Part shown: positions 18,410 to 26,818 of the stretch, piece after piece
How positions within the stretch are numbered: the stretch's first letter is position 1
How the letters are laid out: each line of letters starts with the position of its first letter
Origin: Caenispirillum bisanense
GTDB lineage: Bacteria; Pseudomonadota; Alphaproteobacteria; Rhodospirillales; Rhodospirillaceae
Direction: 5' to 3'
DNA: 64,000 nt
NCBI RefSeq assembly: GCF_039523075.1
Contig: NZ_BAAAEP010000012.1
Span: forward strand, 20,871 to 84,870
Notes under the pieces: model-generated
What the model was told of the DNA's origin: nothing
The model's database searches: none
What the model saw: the letters and a program-made list of their open reading frames with translations, nothing else
Made by a program: the position numbers and the translations under genes

Positions 18410-18874
18410 GTGAGACTGAGTACGAAAGGCCGCTACGCGGTGATGGCGATGGGGGACCTTGCCTCGCACTCGCAGGGCAAGCCGGTGGCCTTGGCGGATA
18501 TCGCCGAGCGGCAGGAAATCAGCCTGTCCTACCTTGAGCAGCTGTTCGGCAAGCTGCGCAAGGGCGGTCTGGTGCGCAGCGTGCGCGGTCCCGGCGGCGG
18601 CTACCTGCTGTCGCGCCCGGCGGGCGAGATGCGCATCTCCGACATCATCCTGGCGGTGGACGAGCCGATCCAGACCACCCGCTGCACCCCGGGCACTCCG
18701 GCCGGCTGCCACAACAACAAGGGCCGCTGCCTGACCCATGACCTGTGGGAAGAGCTGGGCAACCAGATCTACCTCTACCTGTCCAGCGTGACCCTGGAGC
18801 AGGTGGTGCAGCGCAAGGTTCTGGGTACCAGCGGCCTGTTCGGCGACCCGGCCATCAGCGCCGCTGCCCAGTAA
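18410..18874 (+). CDS. iscR: Fe-S cluster-responsive regulator IscR
   Basis: Rrf2-family DNA-binding protein that senses Fe-S status. The 154-residue protein has the winged helix at the N terminus (MRLSTKGRYAVMAM, EISLSYLEQLFGKLRKGGLV, RGPGGGYLLSR). The [2Fe-2S] ligands are Cys92, Cys100, Cys107 and His110 in CLTHDLWEEL. Spacing between the cysteines is slightly longer than in E. coli IscR. The start is GTG at 18410 because the Rrf2 consensus begins at MRLSTKGRY; the longer frame overlaps cysE. The cysteine desulfurase, ferredoxin and mnmA lie downstream. Confidence 0.93.
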   Translation: MRLSTKGRYAVMAMGDLASHSQGKPVALADIAERQEISLSYLEQLFGKLRKGGLVRSVRGPGGGYLLSRPAGEMRISDIILAVDEPIQTTRCTPGTPAGCHNNKGRCLTHDLWEELGNQIYLYLSSVTLEQVVQRKVLGTSGLFGDPAISAAAQ

Positions 18875-18948
18875 CGCCGCGCAGCCCTCAGGCCGCCGTG
18901 CGGCCGAGGCGGGAGACGGTCCCGCCCCGGCCCGCTGGCGGTCTTTCC

Positions 18949-20085
18949 ATGTCTGATCCAGATGATCCGCCCATGACCCGGCCGGTGCACTACCTCGACC
19001 ACAACGCCACCGCCCCCATCCGCCCCGAGGCGGCGGCGGCGGTGATGCGCGCCCTGACCGACGGCGGCAATCCGTCGTCGGTCCATGCCGTCGGTCGCCG
19101 CGCCCGAGCGGTGGTGGACGATGCCCGCGAGGCGGTGGCGGCGCTGGTCAACGCCCGGCCGGAGCAGGTGATCTTCACCTCCGGCGGCACCGAATCCGAC
19201 GTGCTGGCCTTACGCGGCTGCGGCCGGCCGCGCGCCATCGTCTCGGCGGTGGAGCATCAGGCGGTGCTGAAGGCCCATCCCGATGCCGCCGTCTGCCCCG
19301 TCACCGCCGATGGCCTCATCGATCTGGCGGCGCTGGAAACCCTGCTGGCGGAGGCCCAGGCCGACGGGCAGGTGGTGGTGTCGGTCATGCTCGCCAACAA
19401 CGAGACGGGCGTCATCCAGCCGGTGAAGGACGTGGTGCGGCTGGCGCGCGCCCATGGCGCCCTGGTGCATTGCGACGCCGTGCAGGGGCCGGGCCGCATC
19501 TTCACCGACGTTCACGCCCTGCGCGTCGACCTGCTCAGCCTGTCGGCCCACAAGATCGGCGGCCCGCCGGGCGTCGGGGCGCTGATCGCCACCGACCCGG
19601 CGGCGCTGCAGCCGCTGTTCCCCGGCGGGCAGGAGCGCGGCAAGCGGGCGGGGACGGAGAACGTGCCCGGCCTCGCCGGTTTCGCCGCCGCCGCCCGCGT
19701 CGTGGCGGAGCGCTGGCGGGAGGAGGCGGCGGTCCTGGGCACCCTGCGCCGCCGGCTGGAAGAGGGCATCCTCGCCGCGCAGCCGCAGGCGGTGATCTGG
19801 GGCGGCGGTGCGGCCCGGCTGCCCAACACCGTCTGTGTCGGCCTGCCCGGCGTGGCGGCCCAGGGGCAGCTGATGACCCTCGACCTGGCCGGCGTCTGCG
19901 TCAGCGCCGGCGCCGCCTGTTCGTCCGGCAAGGTGGGGCCGAGCCACGTGCTGCAGGCCATGGGCGCCACCGACACGGCGGCGCGCGAGGCCATCCGCGT
20001 CAGCCTCGGCTGGTCGTCCACCGCCGCCGACGTCGAGGCCTTCCTGCGGGCGTGGCAGCCGTTGGCGGCGCGGGCGGTCGCCTGA
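18949..20085 (+). CDS. Cysteine desulfurase (NifS/IscS family)
   Basis: PLP enzyme that takes sulfur from cysteine for Fe-S assembly and tRNA thiolation. The 378-residue protein has VHYLDHNATAPIRPEA at the N terminus, FTSGGTESDVLAL, PLP His in SAVEHQAVL, the PLP Lys202 in SLSAHKIGGPPGVGAL and catalytic Cys324 in SAGAACSSGKVGPSHVL. The ATG at 18949 is taken; the ATG at 18973 (MTRPVHY) is an equally possible start and neither has a strong ribosome site. Set between iscR and fdx, but without iscU or iscA, so the scaffold it feeds lies elsewhere. The sequence resembles the short NifS-like group rather than E. coli IscS. Confidence 0.92.
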   Translation: MSDPDDPPMTRPVHYLDHNATAPIRPEAAAAVMRALTDGGNPSSVHAVGRRARAVVDDAREAVAALVNARPEQVIFTSGGTESDVLALRGCGRPRAIVSAVEHQAVLKAHPDAAVCPVTADGLIDLAALETLLAEAQADGQVVVSVMLANNETGVIQPVKDVVRLARAHGALVHCDAVQGPGRIFTDVHALRVDLLSLSAHKIGGPPGVGALIATDPAALQPLFPGGQERGKRAGTENVPGLAGFAAAARVVAERWREEAAVLGTLRRRLEEGILAAQPQAVIWGGGAARLPNTVCVGLPGVAAQGQLMTLDLAGVCVSAGAACSSGKVGPSHVLQAMGATDTAAREAIRVSLGWSSTAADVEAFLRAWQPLAARAVA

Positions 20086-20176
20086 CGGTCTACCCCCTTG
20101 CCGAGAGGCGGCGGGGACGCTATGCAGTCAGCCCGAAGCGTTTCACCCCCAGAAAGCGGTTACAAGGGAGCGGCGA

Positions 20177-20509
20177 ATGCCCAAGATCACCTTCATCGAC
20201 AAGGACGGCGAGGCCCAGACCTTCGACGCCCCGGAAGGGCTGTCGGTGCTGGAAGTGGCGCACCGTCACAGCATCGATATCGAGGGTGCCTGCGAAGGGT
20301 CGCTCGCCTGTTCCACCTGCCATGTGGTGGTGGACCCGGAATGGTACGACAAGCTGCCGGAAGCCTCGGAAGACGAGGAAGACATGCTTGACCTCGCCTT
20401 CGGCCTGACCAAGACGTCGCGCCTCGGCTGCCAGATCATCATGAGCGGCGACCTCGACGGTCTGGTCGTCCGCCTGCCGACCGGCAGCCGCAACGCCCTG
20501 AGCGACTGA
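20177..20509 (+). CDS. fdx: [2Fe-2S] ferredoxin, Isc/adrenodoxin type
   Basis: Small electron carrier that supports Fe-S assembly. The 110-residue protein has four ligand cysteines, Cys39, Cys45, Cys48 (CEGSLACSTC) and Cys85 (RLGCQI), in the vertebrate-type spacing. The acidic stretch EASEDEEDMLD fits the partner-binding helix of adrenodoxin-like ferredoxins. AAGGGAG precedes the ATG. It lies between the desulfurase and mnmA. Confidence 0.93.
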   Translation: MPKITFIDKDGEAQTFDAPEGLSVLEVAHRHSIDIEGACEGSLACSTCHVVVDPEWYDKLPEASEDEEDMLDLAFGLTKTSRLGCQIIMSGDLDGLVVRLPTGSRNALSD

Positions 20510-20577
20510 GGCCGAGCCGAAAAAGGGGGAGCGGCGGCCCCTTCCCAAGCGACCCGCCGCCCCCTATCTGACGCGCC

Positions 20578-21750
20578 ATGACGACGCTCGCCGACCTGCC
20601 CGCCGCGGCGCCCGACGTGGCCGCCATCGACCTCGACCTTGATCCTGCCCGCCCGCCGGCGGAAACGCGGGTGGTCGTCGCCATGTCCGGCGGTGTCGAC
20701 AGTTCCGTCACCGCCGCCCTGCTGGCCGAGCGCGGCTATGACGTGGTCGGCATCACCATGCAGCTTTACGACCACGGCGCCGCCATCGCGCGCGCCAATT
20801 CGTGCTGCGCCGGCAAGGACATCCACGATGCCCGCCGGGTGGCGGCGGCCATCGGCATCCCCCATTACGTGGTCGACTACGAGGGCACCTTCCTCGGCGA
20901 CGTGATGGAAAAGTTCGCCGACAGCTACGTGTCGGGCGAAACTCCGGTGCCCTGCGTGCTGTGCAACCAGACGGTCAAGTTCCGCGACCTGCTGACGGCG
21001 GCCCGCGAGCTTGGTGCCGCTGCCCTCGCCACCGGCCATTACGTCCGCCGCCGGCGCGGTACCGACGGCGGGGCGGAACTGTGGCGTGGCGCCGACCCGG
21101 CCAAGGACCAGAGCTATTTCCTGTTCGCCACCACCCGCGAGCAGATGGAGTTCGTGCGCTTCCCCCTCGGCGGCCTGAGCAAGGACGAAACCCGCGCGCT
21201 CGCCCGCCGCTACGCCCTGCCCACCGCCGACAAGGCGGAAAGCCAGGACATCTGCTTCGTGCCCGACGGCGATTACGCCCGCGTGGTGGAAAAGCTGCGC
21301 CCCGGCGCCACCCGCCCCGGCGACATCGTGCACGTGGACGGCCGGGTGATCGGGCGCCACGAGGGCATCATCCACTACACCGTCGGCCAGCGCCGCGGCC
21401 TCGACATCGGCGGCCTGGCGGAGCGGCTGTACGTGGTGCGGGTGGAGGCCTCCACCAACCGCGTCATCGCCGGCCCGCGCGAGGCGCTGGGCCGCGACTC
21501 CTTCCGCATCCGCGACGTCAACTGGCTGGGCCAGGGCGACGGCCCGGCGGCCGGCGGCGTGCGCTGCGTGGTGAAGATCCGCAACAGCTTCCGCCCCGCC
21601 GCGGCGACGGTGCTGCCCCACCCGGACGGCGGCGCCGAGGTGCGGCTGGACGAGCCGGTCCACGGCGTGGCGCCGGGTCAGGCCTGCGTGCTCTACGACG
21701 GCGACCGGGTGCTGGGCGGCGGCTGGATCGTGCGCGACGGGCGCGGCTGA
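20578..21750 (+). CDS. mnmA: tRNA-specific 2-thiouridylase MnmA
   Basis: Uses desulfurase-derived sulfur and ATP to make 2-thiouridine at wobble position 34 of Lys, Glu and Gln tRNAs. The 390-residue protein has the PP-loop VVVAMSGGVDSSV (about 32-44) and the two catalytic cysteines: Cys126 in PVPCVLCNQTVKF and Cys226 in AESQDICFVPDGDY. The downstream motif HYTVGQRRGLDIGG is also present. The first 30 residues are an extra Ala/Asp-rich stretch. It is last in the cysE-iscR group, which explains the local need for a desulfurase. Confidence 0.95.
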   Translation: MTTLADLPAAAPDVAAIDLDLDPARPPAETRVVVAMSGGVDSSVTAALLAERGYDVVGITMQLYDHGAAIARANSCCAGKDIHDARRVAAAIGIPHYVVDYEGTFLGDVMEKFADSYVSGETPVPCVLCNQTVKFRDLLTAARELGAAALATGHYVRRRRGTDGGAELWRGADPAKDQSYFLFATTREQMEFVRFPLGGLSKDETRALARRYALPTADKAESQDICFVPDGDYARVVEKLRPGATRPGDIVHVDGRVIGRHEGIIHYTVGQRRGLDIGGLAERLYVVRVEASTNRVIAGPREALGRDSFRIRDVNWLGQGDGPAAGGVRCVVKIRNSFRPAAATVLPHPDGGAEVRLDEPVHGVAPGQACVLYDGDRVLGGGWIVRDGRG

Positions 21751-21896
21751 TCTTTCTGCGCCGTCCTCCTTCGTTTGGAGGATGTGATCGCCGTCACACC
21801 GCCTTAAGATGGCGCCGTCATGGGCGTTGCGAGCCGCCGGGCCTCAGTTGACCCCCGAGGCGCGGCGGCATCCCGAGTCGCGGACTTCCATCACAC

Positions 21897-21932
21897 CGGC
21901 GCGCCTCCGTCCTGGGGGCGCGCCGTCCTTTT
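21897..21932 (+). terminator. Terminator after mnmA
   Basis: CGGCGCGCC (21897-21905) pairs with GGCGCGCCG (21917-21925) over an 11-base loop, followed by TCCTTTT. It ends at the stop codon of the convergent membrane protein gene. A weaker TCCTCC/GGAGGA hairpin lies nearer the mnmA stop, about 21764-21783. Confidence 0.65.
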
Positions 21933-22891
21933 CACCGCCGGGTGCGGCCCAAGGTGTCGGCGGCATGGGCATCGCGCTGGCCCATGGGCTTGCGGTGGCC
22001 CTGGGTGGTGTCGTGACGGGTCTGGCGTTCCATCTCGCAGTTCACCTCCGCCCCCAGCAGCACCACGAAGGCCGACAGGTAGAGCCACAGCAGCAGCATG
22101 ACCACCCCGGCCAGGGCGCCGTAGCTTTCGTTGTAGCTGCCGAAGTTGCGCACATAGAGCGAGAACAGGATGGAGCCGACGATCCACAGCACCGCCGCCA
22201 GGGCGGAGCCGGGCGTCACCCAGCGCCATTGCGGCTCGTCGCGGTCCGGCGCCACCCGGTAGACCACCGCCAGCGCCAGCATCACCAGCACCACCAGCAG
22301 CGGCCAGCGGCCGAGCAGCACCGCCCATTCCACCGTCGCCGGCAGGCCGAGCGCCGCCACCACCGCCGGCACCACGGTGATGACGCCCAGTGCCACGATG
22401 ACGAAGACGATGGCCCCCAGCGTCAGCCCCAGCACCACCAGGGTGCGCTTGACGAAGCCGCGTTCCTCGCGCTCGTCGTAGGCGATGTCGATGCCGGTGA
22501 CCAGCGCCTTCATGCCCTTGGAGGCACTCCACAACGCCGCCAGCAGGCCGACGATGGCCCCGAAGCCGAGCGCCCCGCCGGAGGCCGAGGCCACCCGCTG
22601 CAACTGGTCCTGGATGATCTGCTGCACGTCCGGCGGCAGCATGCCGGCCACCGTCTGGATCTGGCCGGTGACGTCCTGTGGGCTGGCGACCAGGCCGTAG
22701 AGGGTCAGCAGCGCCGCCAGGGCGGGGAAGATGGACAGGATGCCGAAGAAGGCGATGCCGGCGGCGACGATGCTGATGTTGTCGTCGCCGATCTGGTCCT
22801 TCACCCGCAGGGCCACGTCGCGCAGGCCGCGCTTCGGGATGTCGGTCGGCTTGCTGGCCTGCCGGCCATGGCGGTCGCTGTGCCGCGTCAC
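21932..22891 (-). CDS. YihY/BrkB-family inner-membrane protein
   Basis: The 319-residue protein shows the family's layout: an N-terminal amphipathic part with DNISIVAAGIAFFGILSIFP (the YihY signature region), then about six membrane segments, and LLWLYLSAFVVLLGAEVNCE near the end. The C terminus is a hydrophilic Arg/His-rich tail. Function is not established. The old RNase BN label for this family is wrong by published work, and some members are putative transporters. The ATG at 22891 matches the conserved start. It stands alone between mnmA and the patatin gene. Confidence 0.85.
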   Translation of the reverse strand: MTRHSDRHGRQASKPTDIPKRGLRDVALRVKDQIGDDNISIVAAGIAFFGILSIFPALAALLTLYGLVASPQDVTGQIQTVAGMLPPDVQQIIQDQLQRVASASGGALGFGAIVGLLAALWSASKGMKALVTGIDIAYDEREERGFVKRTLVVLGLTLGAIVFVIVALGVITVVPAVVAALGLPATVEWAVLLGRWPLLVVLVMLALAVVYRVAPDRDEPQWRWVTPGSALAAVLWIVGSILFSLYVRNFGSYNESYGALAGVVMLLLWLYLSAFVVLLGAEVNCEMERQTRHDTTQGHRKPMGQRDAHAADTLGRTRR

Positions 22892-22996
22892 GCATCACCT
22901 CGATGGCTGCGGTGCCCCTGGTATCGGAGCACCTTCAGCCTGTGAACGGACGCCGCCGGGGGCGGGTTCGGTCGCCTCGCCGCGCCTCCGCTCCGG

Positions 22997-24292
22997 TCAG
23001 CCGCCGCCGGTGGCGGCAGGGGCGGGCGGGGCAGGGGCGGCCAGCAGCCACGGCGGCACCGCGTCGGTCTCGCCGGCGCCGAGGAAGGTGCGGCCGATGT
23101 CGACAGTGCTCTGCCGTCCGACGCTGGCGGCGTGGGCCTCCATCCACCCCCGCGCCTTGGCGGCGCCCAGGTCGCGCAGCCAGCACAGGAATTCCCACTC
23201 GGTGTTGAACTTGCTGGAGGCGGACAGGGCGTCCATCTCCTGCTCGCCGCTGATCATGTGGATGAACATGCGCTTGTAGTCCTGCGGGTCCAGCTTGCCT
23301 TGCTCCAGCAGGCGGTCGACGAAGGCGATGGCGCGCATCTCGCGGTACAGGCTGGCGTTGAAGGTGATCTCGTTCAGGCGGTTGATGATCTCGCGCGCCG
23401 TGCGCGGCACCGCCTGGCGGCGCAGCGGGTTGATCTGCACCAGCACGATGTCGCGGCTGCCGCCGCGGTAGATGAACGGCCACAGCGCCGGATTGCCCAT
23501 GTAGCCGCCATCCCAATAGGCGTCGCCGTCGATCTCCACCGCCTGATACAGGTGGGGCAGGCAGGCTGAGGCCATGATGTGGCGGGCGGTCAGCTCGTCA
23601 TGGCGGAACACCCGCGGCCGGCCGGTGGTGACGCTGGTGGCGGTGACGAACACCTGCACCCGGTCGCAGCGCCGCACCCGCTCGAAATCCACCGCCGCCT
23701 CGACGATGCCCTGCAGCGGGTTGTAGTTGGAGGGGTTGAACTCATAGGGGCTGTAGAGCCGCTGCATCAGGTCGGCCCAGATGAACCACGGGTTGCCGTC
23801 CAGGCTCCAGCTGCCGGTCAGCCAGCCGTGCGGGCCGCGTTTCCAGGGGGTGAAGCGGCCGGCATCGGCGACCTTGCGCCAGAATGCCTCCAGCCCCTCG
23901 CGCGCCGCCTGCTTGCCGCCGCGCGACAGCCCGTCGGCCAGCACCACGGCATTCATGGCACCGGCGGAGGTGCCGGAGACGCTTTCGATCTCCAGCCGGT
24001 CGTCGGCCAGGATGGCGTCGAGCACGCCCCAGGTGAAGGCGCCATGGGCGCCGCCGCCCTGCAGGGCGAGGTTGACCGGCTTGCCCTTGCCCTCCAGCCG
24101 CACGTTGGGCGGCCGGAAGCGGAACACCTTGCCGAGCGCCGCCTTGACACCGGCGGCAAACCCGCCGCCGCGCCGGGGCTCCGCCGGCTCGCGGCAGGGG
24201 GTGTCGGCGCCGGCGGGCGGTATGTCTTCTGCATTCACCGCCGGAGCGGTGGTGTCTGTGGTGGCGGGCTTGGGCGTCGGATGATCGGTCAC
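22997..24292 (-). CDS. Patatin-like phospholipase family protein
   Basis: Serine lipid acyl hydrolase of the patatin/RssA class. The 431-residue protein has the oxyanion loop LALQGGGAHGAFTWG (about 74-89), nucleophile Ser109 in SGTSAGAMNA and catalytic Asp in YWDGGYMGNP, so the dyad is intact. There is no signal peptide. The N-terminal 60 residues are a Pro/Thr-rich linker and the C terminus is Pro/Ala-rich. A GTG start at 24292 is chosen because AGGAGGA lies 5 bases before it. Lipid substrate unknown. It could act on membrane phospholipid or on polyhydroxyalkanoate-related esters. Confidence 0.86.
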   Translation of the reverse strand: MTDHPTPKPATTDTTAPAVNAEDIPPAGADTPCREPAEPRRGGGFAAGVKAALGKVFRFRPPNVRLEGKGKPVNLALQGGGAHGAFTWGVLDAILADDRLEIESVSGTSAGAMNAVVLADGLSRGGKQAAREGLEAFWRKVADAGRFTPWKRGPHGWLTGSWSLDGNPWFIWADLMQRLYSPYEFNPSNYNPLQGIVEAAVDFERVRRCDRVQVFVTATSVTTGRPRVFRHDELTARHIMASACLPHLYQAVEIDGDAYWDGGYMGNPALWPFIYRGGSRDIVLVQINPLRRQAVPRTAREIINRLNEITFNASLYREMRAIAFVDRLLEQGKLDPQDYKRMFIHMISGEQEMDALSASSKFNTEWEFLCWLRDLGAAKARGWMEAHAASVGRQSTVDIGRTFLGAGETDAVPPWLLAAPAPPAPAATGGG

Positions 24293-24391
24293 GACCGTCC
24301 TCCTGTCTCTCCATGCTGCATTGCACAATGGTGGGGTCCGGGGGCGGCGAATGCAAGGACAGGTCTGTTTCCGAACCGTGAAAACAAGGTG

Positions 24392-24420
24392 TTGACGACC
24401 GCCCGCGCGGCCGTTATATA
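24392..24420 (+). promoter_or_regulatory. Promoter of tRNA-Met
   Basis: TTGACG (24392-24397) and TATATA (24415-24420) are separated by exactly 17 bp, close to sigma-70 consensus. They lie 18 bp upstream of the tRNA 5' end, where a strong stable-RNA promoter is expected. Confidence 0.8.
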
Positions 24421-24438
24421 CGGGCCTCCCAGCGCGAT

Positions 24439-24515
24439 GGCGGAGTAGCTCAGCTGGTTAGAGCAGCGGAATCATAATCCGCGTGTCGGGGGTTCGAGTC
24501 CCTCCTCCGCTACCA
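24439..24515 (+). tRNA. tRNA-Met (CAT), elongator type
   Basis: A 77-nt cloverleaf with encoded CCA. The acceptor stem is GGCGGAG/CTCCGCT (first pair G-U), the D-loop is AGCTCAGCTGGTTAGAGC, the anticodon stem GCGGA/TCCGC encloses the CAT anticodon, and the T-arm carries GGTTCGAGTC. The sequence resembles alphaproteobacterial elongator tRNA-Met. The alternative for a CAT anticodon, lysidine-modified tRNA-Ile, is less likely on this sequence. Confidence 0.95.
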
Positions 24516-24523
24516 TCAAGGAC

Positions 24524-24560
24524 AAGGGGTTGCCGACCGGGCGGTCAGCAACCCCTTTTT
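24524..24560 (+). terminator. Terminator after tRNA-Met
   Basis: AAGGGGTTGC (24524-24533) pairs with GCAACCCCTT (24548-24557), an inner GACC/GGTC extends the stem, and TTT follows. It lies 8 bases past the CCA end and also separates the tRNA from the convergent chemoreceptor gene. Confidence 0.9.
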
Positions 24561-24571
24561 CCTTGCCCGCG

Positions 24572-25894
24572 TCACGCCACCCGCTGGACGCCGGCGATGA
24601 AGGTGTGGACGCTGGTGGTCACCGTGCCGGCGCGGGAGGTGAGCGAGGCGGCGGCGCCGTGCACCTGCGTCACCGCGCCTTCCGCCCCCAGGGCGGCGAC
24701 GTCCACCCGGGCCACCACGTCGTCCACCGACCGGGCATTGTCGGCGGCTTCGGCGGCGTTGCGGGCGATCTCGTCGGTGGCGGCGCACTGCTGCACCACG
24801 GCGCTGGCAATGGCGCCGGTGATCTCCCCGAGGGTGCCGATGATGGTCGACAGGTCGGCCATGGCGGCGGCGGACTCGCCCACCGTGCCCTGCATGGTCT
24901 CGATCAGGTCGCCGATCTCGCCGGTGGCGCGGGTGGTCTGGTTGGCGAGGCTTTTCACCTCGTTGGCGACCACGGCGAAGCCCTTGCCGGCGCTGCCGGC
25001 GCGTGCCGCCTCGATAGTGGCGTTCAGCGCCAGCAGGTTGGTCTGGCTGGCGATGGTCTCGATCAGGCCGAGGATCTTGCCGATGTCGGCCGCCGCCGTC
25101 TGCAGGCGCTCCACCACCCGGGTGGCATCGTGGATGCGGCTGCCGGCCGCCTGGGTGGTCTCGGCGATGACGTGGACCTGGCGCTCGATCTCGCGGATGG
25201 AGGACGCCATCTGCTCCGACGCCGCCGACACCGCCTGCACGTTTTCGGTGGCGCGCACGGCGGCATCGCGGGCGACCAGGGATTCCTTGCGCACCGTCTC
25301 GGTGGCGCTGGCCATGTGGGCGGCGGCGGCCCCCAGCTGGGTGGAGGCGGCGGTGATGTCGGCCACCAGCATCTCGGCCGTCGACTGGAAGCCGCAGCCT
25401 TCCTCCTCCACCGCCTTGCGGGTGCGGGTGCGGACCAGCTCGAAATAGACCGTCAGGCTCATGGACAGGTCCATGAAGATGGCGGCGTGGACGGCCTGCA
25501 GGATGTCGGCGGTCTGCTCGGGCTTCCACTTGTTGGCGCGGGTCACCAGCCGGGTCAGGCCGTCGAGGAAGAACGAGTAGCCGGCGAAGTACGTGTTGGG
25601 ATGGATGTCGTGGCGGGCATGGGCGGCCCCGATGCGGCGGCAGTTTTCCTCGTACTCGGCGCCCCAGTTGCCGGAGAACAGGAACTGCATCCAGTGCCGC
25701 CGCTGCGCCTGCTTCACGTGGTCGAGGGCGGCATGGCTGCGGAACGGCTCGCGCAGGCCTTCGGTCGCCATGACGAAGCGGTAGAAGTCGTCGATGATGG
25801 TGTCGATGTGGCGCTCCAGCAGCGGGCGAGCAAGCTGGAGGCCCTTCAGGGTGTTGGCGTCGATCCGCAGGGCCGCATTCAACCGCGCATCCAT
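24572..25894 (-). CDS. Globin-coupled methyl-accepting chemotaxis protein (HemAT-like aerotaxis receptor)
   Basis: The 440-residue protein has no signal peptide or membrane segment. Residues about 1-165 form a protoglobin domain, with the expected proximal heme His92 in RRIGAAHARHDIHPNTYF. Residues about 180-440 are a chemoreceptor signalling region with the conserved hairpin tip IGLIETIASQTNLLALNATI followed by EAARAG. It therefore looks like a cytoplasmic oxygen receptor that drives CheA. No C-terminal CheR/CheB pentapeptide is seen. The ATG at 25894 is the family start. The upstream 459 bp is non-coding. Confidence 0.93.
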   Translation of the reverse strand: MDARLNAALRIDANTLKGLQLARPLLERHIDTIIDDFYRFVMATEGLREPFRSHAALDHVKQAQRRHWMQFLFSGNWGAEYEENCRRIGAAHARHDIHPNTYFAGYSFFLDGLTRLVTRANKWKPEQTADILQAVHAAIFMDLSMSLTVYFELVRTRTRKAVEEEGCGFQSTAEMLVADITAASTQLGAAAAHMASATETVRKESLVARDAAVRATENVQAVSAASEQMASSIREIERQVHVIAETTQAAGSRIHDATRVVERLQTAAADIGKILGLIETIASQTNLLALNATIEAARAGSAGKGFAVVANEVKSLANQTTRATGEIGDLIETMQGTVGESAAAMADLSTIIGTLGEITGAIASAVVQQCAATDEIARNAAEAADNARSVDDVVARVDVAALGAEGAVTQVHGAAASLTSRAGTVTTSVHTFIAGVQRVA

Positions 25895-26353
25895 CTGGGC
25901 TTCTCCCGGTGGTAAGGGGTGAGGATAGTTCTTTCGGGCAAAGAAACCAGTACCATCACCTTACCCTTGGGGTGAAGGCGTCTCTTACCCCCAGGTCTCA
26001 CACCAGAAAGTAGGTATTGTCTCAATTCCAAAGCGGGAATGGGCGGCGCAGACGGCGGAAACGTTGGTCGCGAAGACCGACAGGACTGGATGGTTACTTG
26101 CTGCCTCTGCAGACCGCGTGACCTGGCTTTATACCTTTTCGCCCTGCAGCCGACGGCTATGACCATTGGTGGATGCTTTCGGCGCTTTGTTGCTGGGTCG
26201 GCCACCTTTGCTCCAGCCGCGCGGTCGCCACGGCGGCGGCACGCGCAGCAATAATACCAAGGCATGAAATTTTTGAACCCACGGCACCGCGCGCCGTTGG
26301 TGGCCGAGTTCGTTGCCGATCCTCAGCAGCGACATGAGCGGAGAGTGGTTCCG
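25895..26353. other. Non-coding interval upstream of the chemoreceptor gene
   Basis: No credible gene is seen in any frame, and base composition is less GC-rich than the neighbours. Close to the chemoreceptor start are related short motifs: GGTAAGGGGTGAGG (about 25910), CCTTACCCTTGGGGTGAAGG (about 25959) and CTCTTACCCCC (about 25982). The middle one is an imperfect palindrome. They may be regulator sites for the leftward gene. The remainder could be decayed DNA. Nothing in it is recognisable. Confidence 0.45.
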
Positions 26354-26782
26354 ATGACCCCTGCAGCAGTCCGAACCTTCGCCCTGATCCTGGGCATCGT
26401 GTTCGTGGTGGTCGGCATTGCCGGCTTCATCCCCGCCTTCGTGGTTGCACCGGCCACCGATGCCGGTCTGGCGCTCGACCACGGCCACGGCCGCCTGTTC
26501 GGGCTGTTCCCGGTCAACTGGCTGCACAACCTGGTGCACCTGGCGTTCGGCGTCTGGGGGCTGGTGGCGTCGCGCGGCTTCGGCGGCGCCCGCGGCTATG
26601 CGCGGGCGGTGGCGGTGATCTATGCCGTGCTGGCGGTGATGGGGCTGATCCCGGTCCTGCGCACCACCTTCGGCCTCATCCCGCTGTACGGTCACGACAT
26701 CTGGCTGCACTTCGCCATTGCCGCGGTGGCCGCCGTGTTCGGGTTCATGCGGGTGTCGAACGGCACCACGGCGCGCCCGTAA
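26354..26782 (+). CDS. DUF4383 family membrane protein
   Basis: The 142-residue protein has four hydrophobic segments (about 5-28, 50-72, 80-103 and 118-136). The signature loop is HGRLFGLFPVNWLHNLVHLAFGVWG, characteristic of DUF4383. Function is unknown in the family. The ATG at 26354 has GGAGAG before it and begins directly at the first membrane segment. An upstream in-frame ATG adds a hydrophilic 30-residue leader with no support. It converges on the CHASE kinase gene. Confidence 0.8.
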   Translation: MTPAAVRTFALILGIVFVVVGIAGFIPAFVVAPATDAGLALDHGHGRLFGLFPVNWLHNLVHLAFGVWGLVASRGFGGARGYARAVAVIYAVLAVMGLIPVLRTTFGLIPLYGHDIWLHFAIAAVAAVFGFMRVSNGTTARP

Positions 26783-26818
26783 GGCGTCCAGCCGCTGCTG
26801 CCGTCGAGGGCGTCCGCC

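Noticed and set aside
25879..26265. Leftward 128-codon frame upstream of the chemoreceptor
   Set aside because: Cys/Arg/Pro-rich sequence with no ribosome site, overlapping the chemoreceptor start, and resembling no family I know. Treated as non-coding.
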